DNA of 64,000 nucleotides from positions 1 through 64,000 of the forward strand of contig JACKQL020000096.1 of NCBI GenBank assembly GCA_018296165.2, read 5' to 3'. Each line of letters starts with the position of its first letter. Position 1 is the stretch's first letter. Position numbers and translations under genes: made by a program. Under the pieces are notes generated by a model. The model did no database searches. It was not told the DNA's origin and was given only the letters and a program-made list of their open reading frames with translations. Shown piece after piece: positions 47,046-59,116 of this stretch. The stretch comes from Termitomyces sp. T153. Taxonomy: Eukaryota > Basidiomycota > Agaricomycetes > Agaricales > Lyophyllaceae.

Positions 47046-47456
47046 TCACATGTCATTGATAGGCAATACTCCTTCAAAGATCACATCTTGATTGTCAATC
47101 AAGGAATATCCCTGCGGTCTCAAATCCTGATTCTGCATGTGTTGGAATGCCACATGGTTCTGAAAATTGTTAGGAAGGAGTACTCTAGATAGTACTGCTG
47201 GAGTCAAGGATTCAACTTTGGTTCTTACTTGAGGAGTATGAGCCTTCTCAACATTCCCAATCAGTGGATCTACCACTACAGGTATTGTGGTTATGGTCTC
47301 CACAGCTGAAAAGTGGGGTTGTTGGGTACCCCACAAATTGTCACTGGCATTGTCCAGCTGCTTGCTAAGCAATGAATTGCTTGTCAATCTCTCCTTGCTG
47401 TTAGGGGAGCAAAGATATTGTTCATTTCCTCTTGCAAGCAAAGTGACTTTGTGCAT
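47046..47456 (-). pseudogene. Unidentified CpG-poor reading frame
   Basis: A 136-codon frame reads ETITTIPVVVDPLIGNVEKA and QNHVAFQHMQNQDLRPQGYS. More broken coding-like sequence continues upstream to about 47.8 kb (for example AWAVDKHG and MNLGRYGMDGVLCPFHP). The low CpG and position suggest another transposon relic. I do not recognise it. Confidence 0.35.
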
Positions 47457-48985
47457 ATTGCAGGAGTTGTTGGAATCAGGTCAGCATCATTGGGTGTCAA
47501 CATATTGAATTGTGATTACCTCAACTTTCAGTCACAATAGCTTCTTGCCTTGAGATCCAGAACTTGTACACAAAAAGCAATATATTCATTGGTCCCTTTT
47601 GAAGGAACTGTTCCACCACATAACTGAAGAAGCTGAATTATATAATTGTTGGGTGGAATGGACACAGGACACCATCCATGCCATACCTCCCCAGATTCAT
47701 GGGTTAGCCATGCTTGTCAACAGCCCATGCTCAATAATGCATCTCTACCAAGCTACCCTTACTACCACTTAGGTCTGAGTACCCTGCCTTTTCACTAGTT
47801 TGTAAATATTTTTGTCATCTTGGACATGTTCAATGAAGTAGACCTTTTAGAAATTCATGTCCGACGTGTTGGAGTAAACTTGAGAGCTTGGGGGGACATC
47901 AACTGTCGCACCAGAAAGTGATGGATGCCCATATATCTGGGCCCGTGTAAATCCAACTTTTCATACTTCAGACTCTGAGGCAACTGGGGGAAACCAAAGA
48001 CTAGCGCTGGGGCTGTAGCCTCCTTTGATCATTCGCGAAAAGAACTCCGAGATGCTACTGAGTAGTGTGATACAGAATCTTCCAGGCCACTCGAATAGGT
48101 GTTGAATCTGCATAACGATCACGATTGAGGTGTGCCTCTGTTACCTTCGAGGTAGCTGAAGCAGTGTGCGCTTGTTGCGTGCAGGGTGGGCATTAGGTAT
48201 ATTTGATGCTTGCATGTGTAGCACTTGATTGGGTCTGATAAATCAAGTATCAGAGAAGAGATGATGTACGTTCTGTACATATGTGCTGTGTACATTCATA
48301 GGTGCCATGAGTCATGCGGGCTTACGAAACCACCGTGACGGCACACCTCTTTGAGGACTTCTGCAATGATTCTTTCTTCCCAAGATGGAGTAGAGTATTG
48401 TTTCGGATAAGATGCGTGGAGGTTACGTTGTGGACATGACCTGTGACAGATTATCCAGATATGTAGGTATACACCTAGCACGAGCAAAGTTCGAACCGCG
48501 AACAAACCGCGAACCATGTCTTGATTTTGGGGCCTGAAGCTTGAAAGCTTGAGGCAATTTGTTAGACTTTTCTCCCACTAGAAAAGGCTAAGCTACTACT
48601 TTTGAAACTTTGAAGCTCCAATCTTCACACATCCTGTGTGACAAAACCTTCGAGAAATGAAGCAATGGAAGGGTGAGAGAGCGAAGCCTACATATAGAAG
48701 GCAAGGGTAGCCGAGTCTCGGCTTTCCTCAAATGGAATCAATGCCCTCTTTGTAGGCTCAAAGGAAAGAATTAGCTTTTGAAAAGAATAGTGGGTTCAGT
48801 GAGAGAGATGACTGCAACAAATAAGACTGTGATCTATTCAGCAGAGGTAGGAGAGAACAGAATGAAACTTTGCGTCTCCGCGGCCATTTATTCTAGATCA
48901 GTCTCGCAATTGCCAAATAGGCGGCAACACCGGCCACAATCGCAGTGAGAGTCACAGCGCTCCTTGCTTTCCGACCACCAGTTCG
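47457..48985. other. Transition into the second gene island
   Basis: CpG returns at about 47.86 kb, a sharp edge. Beyond it, only a small minus-strand frame (48296-48517, 73 codons, hydrophobic N-terminus VRTLLVLGVYLHIWII) might be a gene, and support is weak. About 100 bp before the RING gene start is CpG-rich and probably its promoter. Confidence 0.4.
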
Positions 48986-51900
48986 ATGGACGGTTTCATC
49001 AACAATATAATCCGCACACTCACTGCAATGCCACCAACGAACAACACAGACGATATCCCGCTTCCGACCCCACACGATGAGCCCATGGATACCGACCACA
49101 TCCACCACGACGCAGACGGTGTACCCGAGCTACAGCCCATGGCTGACTCGTCGGACGATGGGGTCGATTATAATTCTGACGAGGAAGAGGACGAGGAGGA
49201 AGAGGTGGTGATGCAGACTGTCAATGACGACGGCGGGGAAGACATCCCGCCTTTGGAGCCCATACAATCCAATCGCAACCGGCGGCCGCGGGTGGAAGAC
49301 GACGAAGACTCAGAGCGGGACCGCAGACACCCCTCTCAGCGCATCAATCAGCCGCTTGACGTAACGACCGCCGCAGCGCAGGATCAGGATCCAGATCCAC
49401 CCTTTTTGAATGGGCCTACCAACGCTGGCCTTGCGATCCCCATTTTCCCGAGGTTGCCTGATGCTGCGCCTCAAGGGCAGGCCAACCAGAATCAACCTAA
49501 TCAGAATCAAAATCAGCAGCAACAGCGCCAACCCCTCGTCAACGGCTTCGCCATCACAGTCGACATCAACGGACAGCGTGTCGTACGGCCTCTCCCAGGC
49601 GGATTCACCTTGGATCCTGCCAACGGCGCAGCAGGCGCTGGGTTCGCCGACTTCCTCACATTCCTTAGTGCACTCTCAGAGCACGAGACAGACGACCCCG
49701 AGCGCGCGAAGCGGCTCGTTGACGCGCTCGAAGAGGTACCGGTGGGGCTTGTGCGGCGGCTTGAAGCGCTCAGTGGGAAGACGTCGTCTGGGGACGGACA
49801 AGGCATGGGCGCGGGCGACTGCTCGTGTGCGATTTGTTGGGATACATTGTTAGATGGCGAGGGCGGGTTTGGAGTTGAGGGCGAGGGCAATAATCATCAA
49901 GAGCAGTCTATGGAAGGCTTAGAAGGACAGCAGCAGTCGGAAGCTTTGGAAGAACAGCAACAGCCCCAGTCTACGGATGAACAAGACGCCTCAACCTCAA
50001 CGCCCTCATCTTCAACCGCACCTCCACACGCACAAGACCCCGCATCTCCACCCACCCAAGACCCCGCATCTCCACCCACCCAAGACCCCGCACCTTCACC
50101 CACCCAAGACCCCGCACCTCCACCCGCCCAAGACCCCGCACCTCCACCACCAACTTCCTCAAACCTCGTCTCATCCACCGATCCCACACAGCCCAAAATC
50201 GTATCTCTTCCATGTGCCCACGTTTTCCATGCCGCATGTCTGATCCCGTGGTTCTCCCGCCCGAGACAGACCACGTGTCCGACGTGCAGGTTCAACATTG
50301 ATCCAGAAAGGTTGACGGCGAGGAGACAGTCGCCGGTTTATTCGTTTGAGGCAAGGAGGAGGGGAGCGAGGGGACAGGGACAGGCCCAAGGGGGAGAACA
50401 ACAGCAGCAAGAGGATGGTGCGGCTGGGACAGTACCGGTGGGCGATGGGCAAGGTTGGCTTGTTTTCGTTTTTCTTGAGAGATTATTCTGATTGGATTTG
50501 TGTGTCTAGGTGCTGCTACTAATGCCGATGCGAATGCGCCTCCGGACGCTGCGCAAGCAGCAACCCAGCCCCAAGCTCAACCACAACCTGCAAATGCTGG
50601 CCAACGTCCCGCACACGGACCAGGCGCCATCCTCACGATTGGGTTTGACATTGTTATTGGTCCTAATCCCCATATGGGTGCTCATGCCAACGCCAACGCC
50701 ACCAATGCCAACCCCGCCCCGAATCCTAACGGTGCCGCTGTAGATGATAATGTAGATGCGGAAAACACAGCCCAGAACACAACCCAAAATCAGAATCAAA
50801 ACGTGAACCCTACTTTTAATATGGGCCCGATGAACATGGGTTTTAACATGGGTGGTATGGATATGAACTTGGGTCCAGGCATGAACATGAACATGGCTGG
50901 TATGGGCATGGCCATGGGCGCGATGGGAATGGACATGGACATGGACATGGGTATGGATGAGGGAGACGAAATTGAAGAAGTAACGATGATGGATATGAAT
51001 GATGCGGATGCGAGAGAGTTGGGTGAGATTCTACGAGGGGCGTTGCCTCCTCACGCTCCTCATGCCCATACTCATGCCCCTGCTCCTCCTCATCATCCTC
51101 ACTTTCACGCTCCCCAGCCTCACGCTCCCCATCATCCTCAGCCTCCCCATCACGCTGCTCCTCCCCGTCCACACACCGCTCCCCCCGCTCCCGCCTCCAC
51201 ACATAATCCAGGTGTAGATGTAAGTGTAGGTCCGGCTCAACCGCAACAAAGACAAGGACCGCAGCAGGGGCAGCCTATGATGGGCGTGTTTACAGGCACG
51301 GCAGCGGGCCGAACGATGGGCGAGGCATTCGCGGCGTTGTTTAGTCAGCCGCTTCAGCCTCTTCAGCCGCAGCAGGGACAGAGGATGGGACAGGCTCAGC
51401 CGGGTGCGGGTATCCAGCTTCCGGGTGGGCAGGCGGAAGGACAACAGGATGGGGCGGGACAAGGACAACAGCAAGGATGGAATGTGGGAGAAGGACACCA
51501 CCATCAACGACAGCAGGCGGGACAAGGACAGATACCGGACGCCACAGCGTTTCGCAATTTCCTGTCCGCGCTGTTTTTCACTATGGCGCAGGGGCAAGCG
51601 AGAGGCACGGGTGCAGGTCAGGCGCAGTGGCGCGGTGCGAATAATAATATTAATATGCAGGCGCAGGCAGCTCAGGAGCAGGAACCGGGGGAGATGGGGG
51701 GTCAGCACGATCATAGTCAGGATCAGGAGCATACCCAGGAGGAAAATCAAAATGAACCTCAGCCACAATCTCACCCGCCGCCCAACCCGCCAAATCAGCC
51801 ACAAAACGCAGCCTCTCCAGGCACAGACTCCGTCCTGGCCCCGTTACCACAAGGGCTACCCGCTGGTGCGCCTGGTGGGATGCTTCCCTTCAATCTTGGG

Positions 51901-52986
51901 AATTTGTTGGGCTTGGCGTTTGGGGGTGTCAATGTTGATGGTGGTGAAGGCGGTAGTGGAGGCGGTGGCAGTGGCAGTGGAATGGATCAGAATGCTAATA
52001 ATGGGACGAATGACGGAGGTAGCGGGAATGGGAACCAGCCCACCGCTAACGCTAACGCGCATGGACCGGCGATGAATATTCCTTTCGTGCCGTTTGCTTC
52101 GCTCTTCCCTGGTGCTACGCTCACGCCTCCGCCTCCGCCCGGTACTGCGCAGCCTGTTCAAGTACCTGCACAACAAACAACACAAATAGAGCAGCAACAA
52201 CCCGCAGACACTCAGGAGCAAGTAGAACAACAACCACAAGTACAGCCGGATGACGATCCTTTGCTGAGCATGTTTACGCGTCTCTTCCCCGGGCCGGATG
52301 CTTTTGCCCCTCAGAATCTCAACACTCCTCATGGTGCACAGCAGCAGCAGCCCCAACCTCAGCAGGCTCCACCTCTGCCGCCTTGGGCACGGCTCTTCCA
52401 ACCTCCCCCTCCTCTCAACCTGTTCAACCCCGGCCCTGCCCCCGCGGGCGCCGCCCAGCCCCAAGCACAACAAGGACAAGGACAGCCTCAGCAACCTCAA
52501 CAACCACAACTTAATCATCAGCTTCCGATTCCAGGCCTCGCACGCTTGTATCCCCCATACCCCTCGCGCGCACCAAGGGAGAAAAAACCATGGACGCTTC
52601 CTCCGCCTCCAGGTCCGACGTTGCGCCAGCGCATTGAGAAGAGGGAGCGCGAGGCGGGATTCAGGTGCTATGATGTTAGCTGTGGAGTTGGACCGAGCGA
52701 TGAGGATCCGTTTGTTGGAGCTGGGTTGACGGAGGGAGCGAGGCGGCAACTGAGTATCTGTGTGCGTGGTGCGGATGGGCAGGAAGAGAAAGGTGAAGTG
52801 GTGTGTGAGCATACGTTCCATCCTGCATGTTTGGTTAGTGCGGCGAGGGTCGCGAATGCGTTGGGAGAGGATGGGGGAGAAGGGAAGGGCGAGGGGGGTC
52901 TGGTGGATGTTAGTTGTTCGGTTTGTAAAGGTGTCGGGGGTGTTAGGAGGGGAGATTGGGACGAGGGTGTTCGGGCCCTTGCCTGA
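48986..52986 (+). CDS. Large protein with two RING-H2-like modules and low-complexity core
   Basis: Two exons (48986-50453, 50510-52986; 56-nt intron, phase 1) give 1314 residues. The N-terminus is acidic (EEEDEEEEVV), then Gln/Asn-rich. Zinc ligands of a RING-H2 appear as C281 and C284 (CAIC), then C410, H412, H415, C418, C431 and C434 (LPCAHVFHAACL, CPTC). That leaves 125 residues between the second and third ligands. The loop holds five 24-bp repeats. Exon 2 encodes a Met/Gly-rich stretch (NMGGMDMNLGPGMNMNMAGM), a His/Pro-rich stretch (HAPHAHTHAPAPPHHPHFHA), long Gln-rich segments and a second C-terminal C..H..H..C..CxxC set (VVCEHTFHPACL, CSVCKG). A role as ubiquitin ligase is inferred from the RING pattern only. 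The next ATG (49028) is an alternative start. Confidence 0.85.
50033..50152 (+). repeat. Five 24-bp tandem repeats inside the RING loop
   Basis: Unit CAAGACCCCGCATCTCCACC plus CACC repeats about five times with few changes and encodes QDPASPPT or QDPAPPPA. All units keep the frame. They lie inside the long insertion between zinc ligands. Confidence 0.9.
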
Positions 52987-53717
52987 TCGATGATGACCGA
53001 AGTGAAGTCGCTGACATCGAGCTATTTATCTTCCGTTTTGTCTATTCGCCATTCAAGCAATCAGTTTATCAGCATCAAATACCAATTATTCGACAGCCGG
53101 CATCGGTACCTTCATTGCTTGATACCATCCACACATTCATTCATCTATCACCACCATCGATCATCTCTCATTTCGGCTTCGTCTCTATACGTGTAATCTG
53201 CAAACGCGTCGTCCGTTCGTCATTCGTCATTCGCATCGCACACTCCCCCCAACCATTCATGATCATTCCATCTTCACGACACTGCACACAAACTCATCAC
53301 GTATCGATTGTATTTTGCACCCTGTCTAATGTGAGCCTCTCGCTTTTGCCTTTTGACCCATGAAACTAATGGAGTGCTTTCCGTCAGATTCCCAAAGCGA
53401 GCTCGAGCTTAGCTCGGCTCAGAACTTCTCCCTTCTTCCATCTTAAGTAGTTTGCATTTCCTGTCCCCGAACTTGTAACTTGGAGTTGACTCGTTAGTAT
53501 CGTACGTATTATAATAGACTGTTTGCCTTTTTGCGCATGCTAGGGCTGAGCTATTGTTGTTTCTCGCCGTCGATCTCTGCTCGCCACTACATATTGCTAG
53601 GTGGTCAATATCCCGTATATGCAATATTCATCGAGCATGATGCACAATGCATAAATCGTCGTGCTATGGAGGTTGCTCATGGTTACTTGAAAAATGAAGA
53701 AAAATAGTCTACAAAAA
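52987..53717. other. Intergenic region between the RING gene and the tRNAs
   Basis: CpG-normal and pyrimidine-rich in its left half. It probably contains the RING gene 3' UTR. No further gene is supported. Confidence 0.5.
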
Positions 53718-53812
53718 TTCGGATACGGGGAATCGAACCCCGAGCTGCCGCGCGCTTGAACAAGTTATTTCACAATGAGAGGCGGCAATGTTAGCCATTA
53801 CACCATATCCGA
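53718..53812 (-). tRNA. tRNA-Glu (CTC) with a 23-nt intron
   Basis: Minus strand. The acceptor stem TCGGATA/TATCCGA pairs fully, with discriminator A. The A box (TGGTGTAATGGCTAAC) and B box (GGTTCGATTCC) are present. The anticodon stem GCCGC/GCGGC encloses CTCTCA, giving anticodon CTC (codon GAG), and an intron of 23 nt follows base 37. A T5 run directly downstream would stop RNA polymerase III. Confidence 0.92.
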
Positions 53813-53880
53813 TATGCGTTAAGAAAAACCAACAAAATATTGCTGCTATCAGAGGCTCTAACAATCCAATAAAATTAAAA

Positions 53881-53961
53881 TTCCGGTACGGGGAATCGAA
53901 CCCCGAGCTGCCGCGAATGTACAATGAAAGGCGGCAATGTTAGCCGTTACACCATACCGGA
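53881..53961 (-). tRNA. tRNA-Glu (TTC) with a 9-nt intron
   Basis: Minus strand. The acceptor stem TCCGGTA/TACCGGA pairs fully and the T arm is identical to the neighbouring tRNA. Anticodon stem GCCGC/GCGGC encloses CTTTCA, giving anticodon TTC (codon GAA). The intron after base 37 is TTGTACATT, only 9 nt. A T4 run follows downstream. Confidence 0.92.
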
Positions 53962-54267
53962 CTTTTAAATAAAAGCTGTTAACGTATTCTATGATGGCTC
54001 CCCTAAAACGGGGATACATCAGTCCAAAAATGTCAAGGATCGACGCGAACTTCTTCGAACCCCCAACTTCGACCTTCAAACATCTCGTGTAAGATCCGTA
54101 CTCATATGACAGTACACAGCCTTCAATGTTACGTATCATGTTCCCTATAGCTTTCGACTTCCCGAAGCACCTGCCTGACAATGGAACTCGGGAACCTGGG
54201 GAGAAGCATTGAATAGGCTTCAAATGGACGGGCCTGACGCACGACCTCGATTTACTCTTACTTTCCT

Positions 54268-56545
54268 ATGAATTCCTTCGCTGTTCTCGAACAGATACTC
54301 CTCGTTGCTGTGTTGGCTCAGACTTCGTTGGGAGTAATTGTACCGCGGTTTGAGGACCTTCCCAGGACCGATTATGACTTTGTGATTGTCGGAGGTGATA
54401 TCGCGTACACATAAGTGTATCAGGACAGTCACTAAGAAACGTTAGGCGGAACTGCTGGCCTCGTTGTTGCAAACCGATTGACCGAAGATCCTCGCCGCTC
54501 TGTGCTAGTTATCGAAGCCGGGGGCACGTAAGTCTGCTCAAGGCATTGACACCAGTGACCTTACGACCGATTTCTATGAAGCGATGCCGACGTTTTCAAT
54601 ACAGAGGTGCCCTTCTTTAACAGTCGCCTGTTCAACACGCCTGCGGACTGGAACTATACTACTACACCTATGACGGGCTTGGATGGGCGGTCTATGGGCT
54701 ACCCACAGGGCCATATTCTTGGTGGCACCAGCTCGATCAGTATGACATGTTCGTGTGGCCGAAGTCATCCGCATTTAACATTCTTCTTTCCTAGATGGTC
54801 TTGCCTACACACGTGGTTCTTCCGACGACTATGATCGGTATGCAAGGTTGACCAAGGACACTGGGTGGTCATGGAACAATGTCCAGCCGTATCTCCGTAG
54901 AGTATGTCCTGAGGTATAGTGATCTTGTCCTTTCTCAATTTGACCTTCAGAATGAGAGATGGACTGCACCTGCCGACCATCACAATACTACAGGAGAATT
55001 CGACCCCTCCGTACATGGCTTTCATGGCATAAATGCTGTCAGTCTTCCGGGATTTGTATTCTCCTTTGATCATAGGGTCATTCAGGCGACGTCCGAACTC
55101 CCGGAATTTCCCTTCAATTTGGATATGAATTCTGGAAACACAATCGGCATCGGTTGGTTCTCCCATGTAACTTTCGGAAGTCGGCTCACGCCGTTGAACA
55201 CAGGTTGGACACAATCTACCATCAAGGCTGGAGTACGAAGTAGTTCAGCTACATCTTATCTTGCGCCGGAATTTGTACGACGGCCAAATCTACATGTATT
55301 GACTCATTCTCGTGTGACACGCGTATTGAAAACCGGTACTTCTCGCGGATTGCCTGTCTTCAAGGGTGTAGAGTTTGCAGATGATAGTAGCCCCGGAGGT
55401 TAGTCCGGGTGCACTGGGGGGCGAACGCTACCTGACATTTTCGACAATCAGCTAGACCACGTCATAGAATTACCGCCAAGAACGAAGTGATCCTATCTGG
55501 AGGCGCTATCGGCACTCCACACATCCTTCAAAACTCTGGCATCGGAGACTCGTCACGTCTTTCCAAAGTTGGCGTCGAACCACTCGTTCACCTTCCTTCA
55601 GTAGGTCAAAACCTGACGGACCACCCGTTCGTGGCGAACACTTGGCTTGTCAACTCTACGGATACGTTCGAGACAGCCTTGCGAAATGTCACTCTGATGG
55701 AAGAGCAGATTAGGCAGTGGAATGAAACGCATATGGGGCCATATTCTGCCGGCACGTTCAATATCGCGGGATGGTTGCGTCTTCCGGATAACTCGACGAT
55801 ATTCAAGAAATTTCAAGATCCATCGGCAGGACCACATGGCGCTCATTATGAATTCATCATTGCTGTGTGTATTCCCTGTCATTTGACTTCCGTTCGCTGA
55901 ATAAAAGCTTCGCAGAACGGCATGACGCGTCTGCCTATACCTCCTACAGGGAACTTTATGGTCATTGGCACAGCGATCGTAACACCTCTGTCACGTACGT
56001 CTCGCAATTGATATGTGCAACGAACAAGTGTATCTTATTTATCTATATCTAGGTGGCAGCGTCTTAATAAATTCCAGTAACCCCTTCGACCCTCCAATCA
56101 TCAATCCCAATCTCCTTGACTCCCCCTTCGATATCTTTGCGATGCGCGAAGCCATCCGTGCCTCCCGTCGATTCGCTCAAGCACCCATTTTCTCGGATTA
56201 CGTCATCAACCTCGTCGATACTGCCGTCACCGACGACGAACTGGACACCTTCATTCGCAGTTCAGCGATCACTGTCTCGCATATGGTCGGTACGTCGTCG
56301 ATGTCGGCTAAGGACGCAAGCTATGGTGTCGTGGATCCGGATCTGAGAGTTAAGAATGTCGTGGGTCTTCGGGTTGTTGATTCGTCGATTATTGTGAGTT
56401 GGATTTACCTATGCTACTTTGGGTTGTGGAGAAAGACTGATTGATTGTGTAATGCTCATAGCCGTTAGTTCCTGCTGCGCACACGCAGGTTGCTACTTAC
56501 GTCGTGGCGGAGAGAGCGTCTGATTTGATCAAGGCTGCATGGTGA
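54268..56545 (+). CDS. Secreted GMC-family FAD oxidoreductase, nine exons
   Basis: Exons 54268-54394, 54446-54527, 54582-54739, 54795-54901, 54951-55398, 55452-55864, 55916-55994, 56053-56393 and 56462-56545 give 612 residues, usual for the family. A signal peptide ([20 protein letters not shown]) starts the protein. The FAD dinucleotide fold is [16 protein letters not shown], followed by [11 protein letters not shown] signature 1 is [20 protein letters not shown] across the third intron, and signature 2 is [16 protein letters not shown]. The catalytic pair is His548 (SHMVGTSSM) and His592 (PAAHTQ). Such enzymes oxidise alcohols outside the cell and yield H2O2 (aryl-alcohol oxidase type, CAZy AA3), often supporting lignocellulose decay. 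The exact substrate cannot be read from sequence. No damage is visible and all introns are 49-68 nt. Confidence 0.93.
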
Positions 56546-56614
56546 AAGAAAGTAATAAGGCTTGAACGTTTTTTGTTCTGAATTATAGCCAGAATTAAGG
56601 AATAGCTGATTTGT

Positions 56615-58080
56615 CTATATAACATGCTCTGCATTGAGACTAAATCCAGATGAATACACGAGAGTACCTAGCAAGCAATCGAGGCGTTCGAGTATCCAGC
56701 ACACCTGGGACAGTTTGGCTTGATTGTGACAGTTTGATATCATCCCAATTACTTTACAATATCGCGACAACCATTGGCTTTTTGCAGTAGTGTTAGCATC
56801 AACGGGTTCCCATCCCTCCGTATCTTCGACCGTACTGTTGCGTTCTCTGTCCAACAAGACCTTAATCAAATCTGCAGTTGAATATCATTCTAAACTGTTC
56901 CTCGTTGTAAGGTGTCAGAATGCCGCCAGCAACCCTTATCAAAAAGATATGGTGCAATGGCAGAATGTCCCTACTTCAGTGGCATATCAAGGGCTGTCCC
57001 AGAATCAGGAGGTTTGTTTGGTGCATGTATGAGAGCGGGTTCTCTTTCAGCAAGGACCATGACACCATCCAGATTGGCACCAGCTGCAGCCATATGCAAA
57101 GGAGTATTACTATAATTATCACAGCAATAGGTGAATAGGACCACAAGAGGAATCAGATCATGTTCTAATAATGATATTGTACCCAGGAAAAACTTCCATC
57201 TATTCAGGAGCTCAGGAACAACCTCAGAAACAATTTCTTTGACTGAAAAATTTGATGAGTGGTTTCAAACCCAATCAAAGGTGTCACACATGGATTGGGG
57301 AGTAGTCTGAAACAGGTAGTACTAGAAGATACAACATCATACTCCCCATTCTTCGAAGATTTTGTGGATATACTTGGCCATTTTATATGTGGCACTTTTC
57401 ATGCCACAAGAACCATAAAGCATGCTTTGCAGTACAGAAGGCAAAGAAAATGAGCTGAGAAAGAAAGGGGAGGCGATACAGGCAGTCAAGGTAGATGGCA
57501 AGGATCATAGCAGTTCACAAATGGAATAGAAATGTAAGAGTAGTTATAAAAGCAACCACTCACATATAGAAGAGGATCATTGGAAGACATAGAGGACTAG
57601 TCTAATGAGGAAGATGGCAACTGAGCTATGGAGGATTACAGGAGGACTCTCAATGATATCTCCAAATGAGACCTTGAAAATGGGAATGTTGAATGAGAGC
57701 CCAAGTTTTAGCACCACCAGGAACAATTGATGTATAATATAAGCCTTTCACTTAACATTGGCTTTAGAGTTGAAATGATAATACATGTACTCACCTGAAT
57801 CCATTGTTTGGCTAGGACAGTGAGAAGGGCAGTTGGCAATGACAATACAACGCTAATGAAGAATAATCCATCAACCCATTGATTGGTCAAAGTGTAAATG
57901 ACAGAATCAAGGGCAGCAGCTAACAGTACAGCATTGAGGCTGGTACTATTCCCTGCAGCAACAGCTGGTTAGTCTCTAAAAGGAGGGAGACAAAGATTTG
58001 TGTATTATCCAGTTGCAATGCTTGAGATGTCTGAGCCACAGATGTTGTAACCATGGCAGAGAAAAGAGCTACCTGGCCTG
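56615..58080 (-). pseudogene. DUF6535-ankyrin protein, decayed
   Basis: From the high-coordinate end, ALFSAMVTTSVAQTSQALQL (about 58060-58000) and GLFFISVVLSLPTALLTVLA plus KQW (about 57790-57870) match DUF6535, a domain with membrane helices common in mushroom genomes. Toward the low end, LLNRWKFFLGTISLLEHDLI precedes ankyrin repeats NTPLHMAAAGANLDGVMVL, GTALDMPLK, GHSAIAPYLFDKG and LIKVLLDRERNSTVEDTEGW. Stops and frameshifts separate the pieces. The DNA is CpG-depleted like the adjoining transposons. No intact start was found. Confidence 0.65.
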
Positions 58081-58348
58081 GATACGAGAAAGAGAAAGAG
58101 CATTGAAGGAAAGTTGGTAATGACCTAGAAGACCCTCATATTGCATCTGCATTGTAGTTCTCCTCTTTGTCAAGATACACATTCCACACTCAAGTGTTCT
58201 CCTTGACTTCCCCTCCTAGCTTATTGGTGCTATACTTTTGCCTGTAATTGTAGATTTGACTACCTGCCGGACAAGTTAGATTTTGAGCTTCAACATAGCA
58301 AAACTCAGGTCCTGTCAATAATGAAGACATGATATTTGACACTACTTC

Positions 58349-59116
58349 ATGTCATCTCATCTCCTGAACTGTTATCAGGCCCATTGGTACTCATCCCTTT
58401 CCAAATTTACCTGCCAACTTGACTATGCCCCCAGCAACAAGGACCCTGCAGATGCCACATCCAGACAACCAGACTACAAACCTCAAGGAGGGGACGAAAC
58501 TACCATTAATCAGCACCAAGCCCTCCTCAATCTTTACCACACCACCTGAATTTTTCCCTTTGAAACCCATTCCAACACACCATCACTTTCCATCAATACT
58601 CTCTCCAACCTCAACAATTCTGAACTACTTAGCATATTTAAAGCTGCCTATTGCACTGACACCAGATGGTGTACTCTCTTGCAATAAGGCTACAAAACTA
58701 TCACCCAACAAGATGACCTCATCTGCCACAATTGCCACCTTTTTATTCCTACATCTCTTTGTGCTGAATTCTTCATTCTTGACATGATTCCATCACCTCA
58801 GGACACCCTGGCCATGCAGGGACTTACAACAATCTTCTACAAGACTTCTCATGGCCAGGAATGCAAACTTATTTCCATGCTTATGTCAAATCCTGTGAAA
58901 CCTGTGGCTGCACTATCACTCATGGGCCCTACAGATTACTCCAGCATCTCAACATCCCTGACCATCCTTGGCCACTTGATTTCCATGGACTTCATCATGA
59001 AACTCCCCTTATCACATGGTTACAATGCCATTTGGGTAATCTGCAATTGCATAACCTGAGCTGTTCACTTCATTTCCATCTGCAAAACTATGAATGCTCC
59101 TGAATTAGCTTGTGTC
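58349..59116 (+). mobile_element. Ty3/gypsy fragment G2: RNase H end and integrase start
   Basis: LSKFTCQLDYAPSNKDPADA ends an RNase H domain. FSWPGMQTYFHAYVKSCETC is the zinc-binding domain of integrase, and HPWPLDFHGLHHETPLITWL (or, in another frame, SMDFIMKLPLSHGYNAIWVI) is the start of the catalytic core. Frames shift several times. The fragment ends abruptly in the integrase at the copia LTR at 59117. It is not the same family as G0 or G1. Confidence 0.75.

Noticed and set aside
51031..52821. Long minus-strand frames of 257 and 321 codons
   Set aside because: They are shadows of the repeat-rich RING gene, which has splice sites, zinc motifs and codon use on the plus strand.
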